Assembly (NCBI RefSeq): GCF_040807025.1
Contig: NC_090968.1
Span: 1,550,001-1,614,000 of the forward strand
DNA from: Struthio camelus
Taxonomy: Eukaryota > Chordata > Aves > Struthioniformes > Struthionidae
DNA length: 64,000 bases
Reading direction: 5' to 3'
Shown here in pieces: positions 1 through 11,832 of the stretch. The translations under genes were made by a program, and so were the position numbers. The notes under the pieces were generated by a model, which saw nothing but the letters and a program-made list of their open reading frames with translations, was not told the origin of the DNA and did not search any database. Position 1 is the stretch's first letter; the number at the start of each line of letters is the position of its first letter.

Positions 1-3000
1 CGTTACTCTTTTCTCTCTGAGCGGTCCCTGCATCTGTCCCTCGCGTCTCTCCTTTCACGTTTTGTCCCTGACAAATCCTCGCGTCACTCCCTTGCGCGCG
101 GGCCGGGCTTGCTTGTCACCGGACAGGGCACCTGCAGGCTCTCTGTGGCCCTCTGTTAGAGCCTGTGCTGGGCCTGGGAGAACAACCCGCGAGAAAGAGA
201 AGCAGGGCATTTTCTTCTCAGGCGGGGGAAGTCTCCAAGGAAGGACCTTTTGGGACGGGGGGCTGACGTGACTGTGCAGGCGATGGAGACGCGGGGCTCG
301 GGGTCCGTGCTGCGGCTGAGGCATCTCCGGAAGCCTAGAGGGAGATGCGGAAGGGGCTTGTGTGCCCCCGTCCGGAGACGGTCAGGTGGAGGGCTCCAGG
401 GAGCTCTTGCAGCACCTTGCTTCTCGGCAGATCTGCGTTTCTAGCTAAAATGGGTCCCGACCTGATGTTAGCAAGCCCTCAGGGTCTAGCACCGAGTGTA
501 TCCTGTTCCTGGGGAAGATAGGCAGAGGATAGGATGGCCGCAGCACTGGCAATGTCAGCGAGGAGTTAGTTTGCTTCCCCCAGGCAGAGGCCACGCACGG
601 ACTCTAACCGCTTATCCCTGATGCGACTCCAGCCCGGCTCCTGCCTCTCTCCCCTGGCAGCAGGGAGCTGCCGGTCCCTCCACCCTCCCGTCCGCGTAGG
701 CCCGCGGCTCGGCGCGGAGCAGCAGCACCTGCCTGACCCAGTTCGTGCTGGCTTGCTTTGCGCAGCGCGCCCAGAGCTGGAAAGTTTCCAGGGCTCTGAA
801 CAGGAGCGGCGAAATGCCGGGTCCCGGCGAGGGCCCTTATCCGCCGGGAAGGGTTTGCAGCTGCTGCTGCTGGGGGGCACGGCATGGCGCGACTTGTGTT
901 TCTGAGCTGGAGCAAGATGAAATTGGGGCCTGGAGACCTCCGCGGCCCAACCGTGCATTGACTGCAGCAGATCCCTTCTGCTTAGAGAGCAGAAAAGAGG
1001 TGGCAGGAAGGGGCTGTGGTGAGAAGGGGATTGTTTTCAGCTCCATCGCTACCTTGCTTTGAGCTGCCTGGAAAACCTGTAGCTCTTTTGCCCTGTGTGA
1101 CCTGGGGAGCTGATTTCCACCACCGCTGCGGCGCGGTTGCGCTGGGGAAGGGTACGAAAAGGCAGCAGCGTTTGCTGCGCCCCGTCCTGGCGCTGGGCGA
1201 GGGCCCGCCGCGCTAAGTGGGTGGCTGCGATTGGCAGTGACCTACAAAATCGCTCGTGTACTTCCCGGCTCGCTGTCCCTAGCGAGAGGCAGAATAAAAT
1301 TGGACTGAAACGTGTTAATCTGGTGAGCTGACTCCTCCGACGCTCCGGCTCTCCCGAGAGCGGCCGCTTCCATTCCTGGAGGCCTGTGCGGCTCGGCATT
1401 AACCCTTTGCCGAGCACGCCGCGCTGCCTCCTGAAGATGACACGGCAGCGCTTTGGGAAATTTCCACGAGCCTCCTGTGTGAATCTAATTCAACTTAGCA
1501 ACCGCTTGGCTTTGCTGAAAGCCCAGATGGATCCCCCACCCACCCCGTTACAAGGTGCTTGCAGTAGGTTTTCAGTGTGGATTCATTCTCCTAAGGGTTT
1601 CGGTGGAGATGGGACCGGAAGCGGCAAAATTCCCCATCTGCGGAGGGAAAGCTGATCACCCTGAGCAGAGCAGCGCGGCTGCTGGTATCGTTGTGGGTGC
1701 CGGCTGCACCCACCTGACTCGGAGGCCAATTTTGTTGGACTCGGAGGCGATGTTGTCCCAAGTTTTTCCTGGCGCGCCTTTCCCGCGAGCGAAGGCCGGG
1801 GAAGGGAGCAGAGCCTGCGTTCCCCTGCGGATGCTCCTGTTCCGCTGGCTCCGGCGCTGCCCGGCCCAGAAGCCGGTGAAACCGGTTTCCGTCCCCGACG
1901 TCCCTTTGGGCTTTCTTGGTGAGCTCATCGGCGCAGCGCGGAGTCCGCCGTCTTCTTCCAGCCTGCCCCAGAAAGGTGGAGCCGATCCCGATCCATGTTT
2001 AAGGGAGAGTCTGTCCTGGTTCCCGTTTCTTCGGCTGCGCAAAGGTGCCGCGAGCCACCGCGGGGAACTCCCCTGGCGCCGCACGGTCCCCGTCGAGAGC
2101 AGGAGCCAGACAGAGCTGTCTGACCTGCTGCGACGAGGCTCCATCTGGCCCCGTCGCCTGTCTCCAGCAGCGGCAGACGCTCGGGGAAGAGGAGGAGAAC
2201 GGAGCGAGCGCGTAGCGACGCTTCCTCCGAATGTTCCCCCTGCCTCCGGCAAATTGCGGTTCGGCGATTTCCTCAGCCGGAGAGAGCGCTTGGTGTTTAA
2301 TACCTCTTGCCTTTTTTTTTTTTCTCCTCCTTTCCCTCTCTGACTTTCAGCCCTCACGACCCTCCGGCGTCCGCAGCGTCCTGCAGCGAGGAGTTCCCCA
2401 GCTTCGCAGCGACGGGGAAGCCCTGCTTTGTGGCTTCTCAGCCTGCGTTTGAGCCCCTCGTTCTTGCAGCTGGCAGGGCAGCGGCCAGGAGGTCCGTCGG
2501 CTCCCCGTGCCCGCGGGCAGGCGAGGGCAATCCCGGCGCTGTGTGTGCGTCTAGAAATCTCTTCTCAGCCACCTGGTCCTCCCTCAAGTCGAGCGGCATC
2601 TGTCCAACCCTCCTCTCCCAGCACTCCCCAAAGCGCCTGGCCGGCCTTCGGGCAGGAGCCGCGGCCCCGGACTGTGCCGCCTGAGGACGGGGGGTTTTCG
2701 GCGAGCCTCATTGCTCAAAAGCCCCAAATTGGCCAGGCCTCCTTCCTCTGTCACACCTGGGAGAGGAACGGGACGGTGTCCTGGCTCTTTGTGCAACGCG
2801 AGCGCTCTTTCAGTTGCGTTCGCTCTCGGGAGCTGTCGTGCAGAAGCTGCAGCGCTGGCGCGTTTGAGGTTTGGGCGTGATGCGTCCAGGTTTTATCGGG
2901 GAAAGCGGGAAGCTTCTCTGAATCCACCAAGAGGAGCCGTAAATTATCTCCTTCCAACATAACAAAGTCTTTCTCGCAACGGAGAGAGACCAGAGCCTGG

Positions 3001-6000
3001 TGCTGGGAGAATCATTTTAATACATAAGCCCTCTCCTGTAGCGCTGGAAACTCAACTCCTAGTGAAGCGTCTTTTCAAAAGGCCGAAACACTTGAGCCTC
3101 AGATGAGCTCCCCCAGCCCTCTGTCTGGTGCTGTCCGTGGACTGTAACGAGCCTTTTGCAGCTGTTAAGAAATCAATCGGGGCCCAATTTGCGAATGCTT
3201 TAAGGGGGGGAATCTGACTCGGTTGCTGAGATCAGCAGCGGCGTGCCAGTTCCCCTGGCACGCGCTGAATCGCTCAGGGCTTCGGTTGCCCTACCAAGGT
3301 GCCGATCTCCAAAATTAGGTCCAGGGACCAAAAATAACTAAATTAAAACCTAGAATTTTTTTTTTTCCTCTTAACAAGCAGAAAATCCCAGGGCTGGAGG
3401 CCGAGGGACAACGTGTGCCTGATTTTTATTTAAAAAAGAAAGAGCTGTTTCCTTGCTTTAAGAAGAAACGTAACGTGGAAAACTACCAAAGGGAACGTGG
3501 GCCTAGCATAGCCCTGTTACGCCGTCAAATGTCAGGAGCGTACGGGCCAGGTCAGGTCTGCGCGGCGTGGGGAGCTGAGAGTTTGGAAGGCCACATTTGC
3601 CTGCGCTTGCACAATTCAATCCCGGTAGGTTTGTTTGGCCTTATCCCCTTTTTCCAAGGGAGCTATAATTGAATCCAGCCCAGTTTGGTTGCGCGTCGGT
3701 CTCTCCAAGGAGACCGCTGAAGCCCAAGGTTGTGCAAGCTCTATGCAAACAATAAAGATCCCAGGAGACTTTTCCTAACAGTAGCGTGTCCTGCTGTCCT
3801 TGACCTAAATTTCCCAGCAGTAGTGAAATCTAGCCCTCTGGTGACGACTCCTAAGCTCTCCTGCGAGCTGGCGGTGGCATTTAAACTAACCTAATGTCTG
3901 TAAGTTGGCTCTGTTGAATGTCTCCATAAATAACTTGGAAATCAAAAGGGAAGGCTAAAAGCTCCCCTGAAGAGTGTGAGCTGGAAAAAGAGCAAACCGC
4001 TTATCTGGCTAGTCTAGCAGGGAGAAGGCGAGAGCCTCTTGGTCCCGATGCATGAGAAAGTTCAGGGTGAAGGGGGGGCTTGGGGTCTCCAGCTGCTTCG
4101 GGTTGGGGGGGATTCCCTGTTGCGTTGGGTGGTGGAGATGTCATCTCATGTGCAGTGGGCGCCTGTCTGCCTTGTATGCTGGGGAGCCTTGGCCCTGTCT
4201 CTTCACGGCAGCTTCCAAGCTTAACGATGTGATATGGTACCGGGGTGAATTGTCTTGGTGCTTTCTGCCGCCTTTTCGGTTGCTGATCCCATCCGGGTGG
4301 CGAGTTGGAGCTCTGAGGCTTGGTGAAGGAGAGCAGACCTCACCGCAGGTGGGAGCGCGGGCCACATAGCCCAAACTGGCTTGGGATCATGCCCTAGTTT
4401 TGGAGGCGAGGGGGAAGGCTTTGGCTGCTTCTTCTGGCATGTCATTCTTCCATCTTTTTTTGTGAGCACGTCTACTGACTCGGGCCCGTCTCAGTTTTGA
4501 GAAGCACACTGCCGCCTTGGAGATGTGTGGTCAGGAGCCCTGAGGCCAGGGTAAGGGGGCAACTGTGGAAGTACTGAGGAACTTGTGTCCATCACGGGCA
4601 TGAAAGAGCCCTTCCAACAATATAGATATGGGGTGTTGTTCTCTTCCACCAACTCAAACCCACCTTTATTGGACATGGCTGGAAGAGACCCCGAAGGTCC
4701 GTAGGGCCCTAGGACCCCTCGTAGGCCAGCGCCGTGCTGGAGGCTGGAGCTCGCTGACACTGGGAGAGAGGTGGAGTGGATCCTGTCACCTGTTTACTGC
4801 GGGTGTGAATTGAGCTGTAAGAGGGAAGGGTTTGGTGTTCAGCTTGCTGAATGCTTTGCCGAAGACCTAATTAACTGAAGTGTCATGTATAAACGAAGCC
4901 TTTATGAAGCACTGGGTGCCTCCAGGACTCCAGCGAAGATGCTGAGAGCCGGCGGTACGCCTTCCTTATGCCTCGGTGCTTCTCGGGCAAAACCAAGAGG
5001 GACCAAATGTAGCGTTCCTGATGCTTTGATGCCCAAAGATGCTAAGACTGGAGGTTGCGGGAGGGAGCGTCCTTCTCGGCTTCTTGGCAAAAGCAGCAAA
5101 AAGAGCACAAACCTGGGTTTTTCCCCAAACAGACGATCCCTATAGTCTGGCAACTGCAGCACTCCTCCGAGGTTAAACTTGCGGCTTCTCTACCCTGTTG
5201 CTCGGCTGTTGCAGCACCCTCCGGCACGCATCGGGGCCCCGAAGAGCAGAGGGCACGTTTGACCCCCATCAAAGTCACCTTAAAAGCCAATTTTTTTTTT
5301 TCCTTTTTTCCTCCTGCTATAGTCCAGCTCCAACTGGTGCTTGGCAGACGCTGGGTCGTGCAGGCATTTGTGCGGCTTGAAGCGCCTTTGAGTTTTGCTG
5401 TGGCCGTGCTGGCGGGCAGGGGACCGTGAGCCCCGAGCGGGTGGTTTTCCTCTCCGGAAATCTATATTCCGCTTCTCGTGTCGGTGCTGTAGCGCGAACG
5501 TGGCCTTTACGTACCGATGCCGAGAGGGCTCTGGCGCCTGCCTGCTCCCTGCCCTGCCTGGCCGCCCGTCGCCCGCCTTCTCCCGCCATTAATTCCGCTC
5601 GGGTGGGCTGCCCCCAGCCTCGCTAGCGGCGCGAAGGCTGCCGGGGCGCTTCCGCTCCCGAGCTGAGTCGCGGACGAGCTCCAGGGCTCGCCGAGGCGCT
5701 GGGAAGGAACGCCGCAACGCCGGAGCCTGCTGAGCGCGGCGGGTGCTCCCGCCCCCCCCCCCGCCCGCCCAAAAGGCGACCGGTTGGATTCGCCGGCGTT
5801 TCGAAGACGGCCACCCCTCGTCGGCTGGTGAGCGTTGCAAAGCGTCGGGGGGCCGGATGGTGGCAGGAGTCCTTTCTCCCAAAAGGAAGGGGTCTGGAAA
5901 AGCTCCTGGATGCTGCCGGGAGCATGCAAAGCTGGACAGGGTGGGGGGGATACCCAGGAGGATGGTGCTGGCAGAGGAACGGCCCCGCTTCCCCGCCGCC

Positions 6001-8139
6001 CTCTGCCTTTGCAGAGCGGTCTGCTGTGCCAGCACCTGTGCGTCGAACCTCTCCGCTCGCTCGGAGCCGAGCGGCGCTGGCTGCGAGGGGACGGGAACGT
6101 CGGGCCGGCATCGCCCTCCGCGCCAGGCGGAGAACCAGGGTGCCGCGGCTTGCGGGAGGCGACGGGGCCCTTCTCCCACCTCTCGTCGCCAGCGGAAATC
6201 TTTCAATTCCAATTCGGGACCAGCTGGGAGAGAGGCGTCCGGCTTGGAGCAGGCGTTTCAGATCGAGTCGGGGGGCAAAAGCCCTCCGCTCTAGCCCCGA
6301 TGCGGCGCCTGGTGTCTCGCAGCGTGGCGGATTTGCCCGGGCGCTCGCGTGTCAGCAGCAGCTTCTCTTCCCGAATTTGCCGCTGCCTCCTTGAGTCACC
6401 TCGGTGCTGGGGACTCGGGATGAAGTGCGGTGACGGATGCCGCTCGCTCCAGGCTGCTGTCACGGAGCAGCGGCCTTGATCCAAACGTCTGATGGTTGCA
6501 ATAAGCGCCGGCCGGGTTCGCGGCATGCCGTGCGTCCCCCGTGGAAGGCCCCGCTCGCTGCGTGCTTATTTGGGTTAAGCAACGCGGACGCGTTGTGCCC
6601 AATTTTTGCTTTTCCTACTTGCGAGGCACTTTGTTATTTCTTAACGAGCTCTTTCCATTCTTGGCAACCTCTCGAGCTCGAAGATGGTTTCGTGCCTCAC
6701 ACGGGGCCTCTAACTGTGGTTAAAACATGGAGCTGGGGTGCTTTTTCTCTGCTATTTGACTTCGTACAAGGCCTTCCCCCACTATTTTCCCCTGTTTCGA
6801 TGTCTCATGGAGCGGAGAGCTTGCTTTCGTGAAGGGGATGTGCTTGTGGGACCTGATGGCAGAGTACTGGTAGGGCCGCAGGATTACAAATGCAGAAGAA
6901 AGCAGATCTCGGTCTCCATTTCTCGCTGGGTCAGGGTTTGTTGCCTGCGGGGCCGGTCTGGCTTTCCCCTGCGGCATGGTTTCCCTCTGGCCTCCTCCCC
7001 ATGCCGTCCTGTTTGGCCTCGGCCAGCCCCGCTCTCCCGAATTCAGCTATCGGGAGAAACCACTTTGTTTCTCTTCTCCAAACGCCTCCACATCTGCATT
7101 GCTTAACTGGCTTGACACGTTTTCCTTAAAGCTGCCTAAATAATTCACCTTGACTAAGAGCAAACAGCAGCGCTGGCCCCGGAGGAAAGCTTGCTGCGAA
7201 TGCCAAGTGCCTGAAGGTGGCAGGAAGGGGGATCTGCTGCTTCGGCCTTTCGGCAGCGCCGCCTCCGCCAGACGAACGCCGCGGAGGGGTCGCGAGCGCT
7301 TGGCAAGGCGCAGACCCCACCTGAGCTTAACGGTCTCCTTGCCTTTCCTCCGCCGCTGCTAGCAAAGCCCCGCGCCGTCTTCAGGAGAGGCCGAAGGACC
7401 ACGAGTGCAGCAGCAAACCGAGCCAGGCCTCCGGTTCGGGACGTGACGGAGGCAGTGGAAGCTGAATCCGCCAGGGCTGGCATGCCCAGCTACGCGAAAC
7501 CCAGGTATCTCTTACACGCAGGGGAATTTCCATCAGCCTGCTCCTTGAGAAGGCAGCGATCACGGGCTCGGACGGCTGAGACGCTCCAGGACGTCTAAGA
7601 GGATCGGTTTCCTTAAGTAGGTTTGAAAAACCTTGGGATTTTTTTGGTTTTTTTTGGTTTTTTGTTTTCAAGTAGTCAAAAAAGTCATCTCCTTCCCATG
7701 GCACGTGCTAACCTCTGCTCTTCTCTCGGCTGGCCGCGTAGGGCTGATGGACAGCTGTCTGTCAGAAGCAGGCCGGTACTCTGTGCCGCTCTATCTGTTA
7801 CTCAACTCTTGCATTCTTGCACTGAAAATCCTTAGTAAAGAGGAACTCTAGGAGCTGCCCTACTTCTCCTTATATAAAACAGTAAATCAAATCCTTCAGC
7901 ATCTGGTTCTTGCTCTCGCTCTGCTTTATGTTCGGGGCCACTGGTACAGAGCTGTGGCTGAAGCTTTTGCTTTCTGAGAAGGGAAACACGTTCAGCCGAG
8001 CGTCCGCGGAGGAGAAAACTGCCTTGCGGCCACTATGGGTTCCGCGCCTTGCGGAGTTGGACGTCCTGAAATAAGAAATGCGAAGAAATCCGTGGAGATC
8101 GACGCGGAGCCCGGCGTGAGGCTCGTCCCTGGAGCGTCC

Positions 8140-9000
8140 AGCCTTTAATCCGGAGCCGCCTTAGCCTCGCTCGAGCAGCACCTCCCGGCGCTCCCGATCC
8201 CCGTTTGCGGGTGCCGTCTGCCTGCCGCCGGGCGTTCGACCCCGTGCCGCCGGCGCGTGCCGCTCTGCCGGGGGCCGCGCGGCGCAGGGGAGGGCCGCGC
8301 AAGGGGGGAAAGGCTTTAACGTCGGTGACAGCAGTTGCCGCTGCGCCGAGTGCAAAAACAGCTCGGCTGCTTCTCGCCGGTGCATTGTTAAAGGTTTCAC
8401 CTCCCCCAAAATGACACATTGCGAGCAAAAATAGAACAAGACAGAACACACAGACCCACCCACAGCAGCCCCCCCACCAGGCAGCCAAGTGCGAGCGGCG
8501 CCAAAGCCTCGCTTCTGCAAAGCCGATGCGTTTTCACCTCGCCTCTCCGCGCGGCCCCGCCACCACCGCCTGCTACGGGGTCCGTCCGGCTGGCGGTTCG
8601 GCGCCCCGGCGAGCTGACGGCCGTCGCGGCGGAGCGCGGCGGCGGGCCGGGAGCGTCGCCGTCCGACGCGCGCTCGGCGTCCGGCGCCTCCGTCCCACTC
8701 TTTGCCCCTCCGGGAGTTGCTGTCGGCCCCGTGGGGCTGAGGCCCGGCGGCGGCGGCGTTCGCCTGCGCGGCGGCGAGGAAATTCTCTCGCCCGCTGCAC
8801 GGTGGTGCTGTTGAAGCGACGGCGACGAGCGCGTCTGAACCGCGAGAGCTGCCTTCCCGGCAGCGCCTCCGCGGCTTGGCAGCACCGCTCTCGCAGCGTT
8901 TCCGAGGAGGCCGAAGGAAACCGCTTCCCGGCCGGGAAGCTGGATCCAATTTGTCGACTGCCGCCGGCGTAAAGGGTGGCGCGCGCTAAGCACAGTCGGA
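8140..9000. promoter_or_regulatory. Orphan CpG island inside presumed NUDCD3 intron
   Basis: CpG dinucleotides are very dense here, for example around 8215-8300, 8540-8680 and 8745-8830, clearly more than in the flanks. No coding exon, start codon context or known 5' exon was recognised in it. It may be an intragenic promoter or enhancer, or simply reflect high local GC. A second, weaker CpG-dense block lies at 5600-6300. Confidence 0.4.
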
Positions 9001-9924
9001 CCGCGCGAGGATCTGGATGGAAAGTCTCCAAAAAAAGGCAGAAATGCTTCGGGAGATGGGAGAGATGTCAGCCTTTTGTCGGAGATGTGGAACCAGGCTG
9101 AGGCTTGCGTTCGGTCCCCGAAATCCCCAGCGTCCCTTGGCTTGCCCAGCCGGGCGCTGGGGATTTGCGATGCCGCGAGCAGAGCAACGAGAGGTTCCTG
9201 CGGAGCGCGCCCTGCCTCGGTTTCCCCTTGAAAGTACCCCCAAAACTACTGCCTTCCCCCGGGGCCGCTATGAAGCACCCGTGCGTTAGCATCCCTCGCC
9301 TTGCTGCTGAGTTTTCTCCCGTCTCCTGCCGAAGCCGGCGGCGGAAAAACCCAGCGAGGCCTTGGCAGGCCGACGGCGACGCGCAGGGGAAACATGCCGG
9401 GGTTTGCTAGCAGCGGCCGTCGGCAACGGCGTCGCCCCGCGGCCCCTTCGCCTGCGCTCGGGCGAAAACGACGGGAAGTGGAAGAGGAGCGGCGTCAAGG
9501 GACCCGGGAGCATGCCGGAAGCGCTCTCTCCTCCGACGCAGACAGGGCCGAGTCGAGCTGATGGCCTTTCCGCCTTCCTCCTGCCGGATAACTGCGGCCC
9601 AAAAACAGAGGCGGCAGGGAAAACCGAGCTGCTCCCAAACACCGCGCGCGGGACTGGCGTTGGCCCCCGCGTCCCTGGAAAAGCGTTGACGGCGCAGAGC
9701 CCTTTCGGTCGGCACGTCATAGCGGGATGGACAAGCCAAGCTCCTCTTTCTCCCAGCTCCTCGGTCCCGTTAGCCCAAAAACACCCTGCCCTCCTCCAGC
9801 TTTTCCGATACTGGGGCCGAAAGATGCTCAGTCAGCGGCGGGCAGGACCGCAGGGCGTCAAAAGACCCGAGTGCTCGGGTCACAGAGGACCAAAAAAGAC
9901 GCTCGCTCTGATTTTATTCTCTTA

Positions 9925-10765
9925 GACGGAAAAAAAAAAAAACCACCCGGTGTTTAACCCAGAGCAGGTTGGCCGGCTGGTTCGCTGCGCGGCCCCGCGA
10001 ACGCCCGCCGCAGCCCGAGGGTGACGAGGGCAGGACGGGCCGCTGCTATTCGGGCATCGCGGACCCGTGGCCCTGCCTGGTGCAGCCCAGGCGGATTCGG
10101 GAACGCGGCGATGCTCCGTGGCCGGACCTCGAGGCTGGACCGGTTGGGCCGGAGGGGAGACCCTGGGATTGGGGGGGGGGGGGCCCAGCGTGGGGAAAAA
10201 AAAGGGTCCTGATGGGGTTGTGGGCTTGGCGCGGGCTCGCACCTCCTCCCCGGGGGACCCGCACGAGCTGGGTGGCCCGGCGCCCTGCCACCGCTGCGGC
10301 GGTGGGGGGGAAAAGGCATCCGAAAAGGTGGCCCGCGTTTTTCCCTCTCTCGCCCTCCAGCCTGTTCGCCTCCTACAATCCGGGGGCGGTTTGGGAACCG
10401 CCAGCTGGAGCCAACCGGCGAGAGCGCCGGTTCTCTGCTGCCATGCCAACCTCATCTCCATGGCAATGGGGACCCAATGGGCGACCGCCAGGCGAGGGCA
10501 AGATTGGGGGGGAAATAAAAAAGGAGGAAAAAAAAAAAAAAACCCCCGCCGCCAAAATCACTGCTCCGCTCTGGGAGCCGCTTTCCCGGAGGCGGCCAGC
10601 CCGCGAGGCCGGGCGCCCCTTTGCGCCGGCTTCGCTTCCCAGGGAGGCACCTCTGGAAACCGGGTGGTTTTTGGTGAAGCGGGTTAAAAAAAAAAACCAA
10701 AACCCTCAAGGTTCCCCCGTTGAAATCGTCGAGAAAAAAAAGGACCAAAAAAAAAAAAAAAAAGG
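9925..10765. repeat. Cluster of A-tracts and G-runs in presumed NUDCD3 intron
   Basis: Within 840 bp there are at least five A runs of eight or more (about 9931-9942, 10197-10203, 10529-10542, 10686-10696, 10749-10763) plus a 12-base G run at 10171-10182. No target-site duplications or retroelement body were recognised. It may be clustered slippage products. Confidence 0.55.
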
Positions 10766-11699
10766 CTTGCGCGCAAGCCCCTCCGAATGTTTTAAAGCCT
10801 AATTTAATTAAAACTGAGGGATCTTATATAATGCTCAGTGTTGCGGGAAGCTGCCCCCGCCGCGTGCCAGCCCGGGGCCCCTCGGCGTGGGGGCGTCGGG
10901 AAGGGAGATGGGGTCCCCAGGGCAGGCCTGTCTCCCGGGACCGCTCGTCCCCTGTCACCTCTTATATAACTTGCTGCAGCCCTGTGTTTATACGGCTCCC
11001 GCTTGAGGACGAGGTGCGTACCAAAACATTTTTAAAATAACTCTGCCTTTTGTTAGCACCGCAGCTATCTTTAGAAATGGTTTTATTTTATTTTCAAGCA
11101 GGGAGATTTCGATGGAATAGATCCTTCGCCCGCCAGCGACTTAAAGGGGCCCCGAGCACGATGCCAAAGCTCCTTTTCTTGGCTGCGTCGATTATTGCTA
11201 ATCAATCCCGTCCTCCTGCCCCGCCGAATCGCTCCTCGTCTTCCTCTTCAAATTCCTGCGGCTGGAAGTGACCGATTTTTGTTCCCGGCGTATCTCGGGA
11301 GCCGCTCGCCCGCTTGTCGCCGCGCTGCCGGAGGCAGTCGCGGAGCCGCTCTCGGGCACGGCGTGCCCTCGGCAGGGGGAAAAGCGGCACGTGCCGACAC
11401 GGGCCGAGCCAGGAGCAGGTCCCAAACACGGTCCTCTAGCCCCTTGGCAAAGCCGAGCATCCTGCCAGTGCCGAGCAGGACGACTCTTCCCGTCCTGGGG
11501 CTGCCAATCCGAAGCTCTTCCCATCCTAGATACGCCCAGCGAGGAGGGAAAGGCTGAGCATTGACCTGAAGCAGTCAGGATGCTGTCAGGATGGCTCTGC
11601 CCTCTTTCTGCTTCCTATAGCCTTCTCTCAAGTTTCTTGCTCTCTCCACGCTCCGATCTGTTCGTCGCTTAACGCCTTGCTCCTTTTCTTCCTCCCCAG

Positions 11700-11832
11700 G
11701 AGACAGGAGCAGTTCCAGACAAACCCCGATAGCTACAACGGGGCCGTGCGAGAGAATTACGCCTGGTCCCAAGACTACAGCGACCTGGAGATTAAAGTGC
11801 CGGTGCCCAAGCACATCGTCAAAGGCAAACAG
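11700..11832 (+). CDS. NUDCD3: NUDCD3 coding exon (start of CS domain)
   Basis: A 133-nt exon between ctccccag and gtataa. Its first base completes a codon begun upstream; 44 whole codons follow, from RQEQFQTNPD to KHIVKGKQ. It enters the CS beta-sandwich (EIKVPVPKHIVKGKQ). It ends in phase 0, matching the next exon. Confidence 0.94.

Larger units (their letters stand above)
1..11699. other. No recognised exon; presumed NUDCD3 intron
   Basis: I found no exon in this stretch that I can support on either strand. The first recognisable NUDCD3 exon starts at 11700 and is in mid-protein. The N-terminal part of the protein (about 170 residues in the human family member, from memory) was looked for here and not seen, so it probably lies before the window. 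The stretch is unique-looking and moderately to very CpG-rich, especially 5600-6300 and 8140-9000, with A-tracts at 9930-10765. Frames up to about 280 codons occur but have GC-driven composition and no family I know. Intron assignment is inference. Confidence 0.55.

Noticed and set aside
4675-4715. GGCTGGAAGAGACCCCGAAG-like stretch recalling the avian CR1 3' region
   Set aside because: Only a short resemblance with no flanking CR1 body or terminal microsatellite; not enough to call a transposon.
5507-6479. Several frames over 150 codons in a CpG-dense block
   Set aside because: They overlap in many frames on both strands with no recognisable domain; the length is explained by GC content.
1-11699. 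Search for the NUDCD3 N-terminal exons (Lys/Glu-rich coiled segment)
   Set aside because: No matching exon was seen on the + strand, so these exons are taken to lie before the window.
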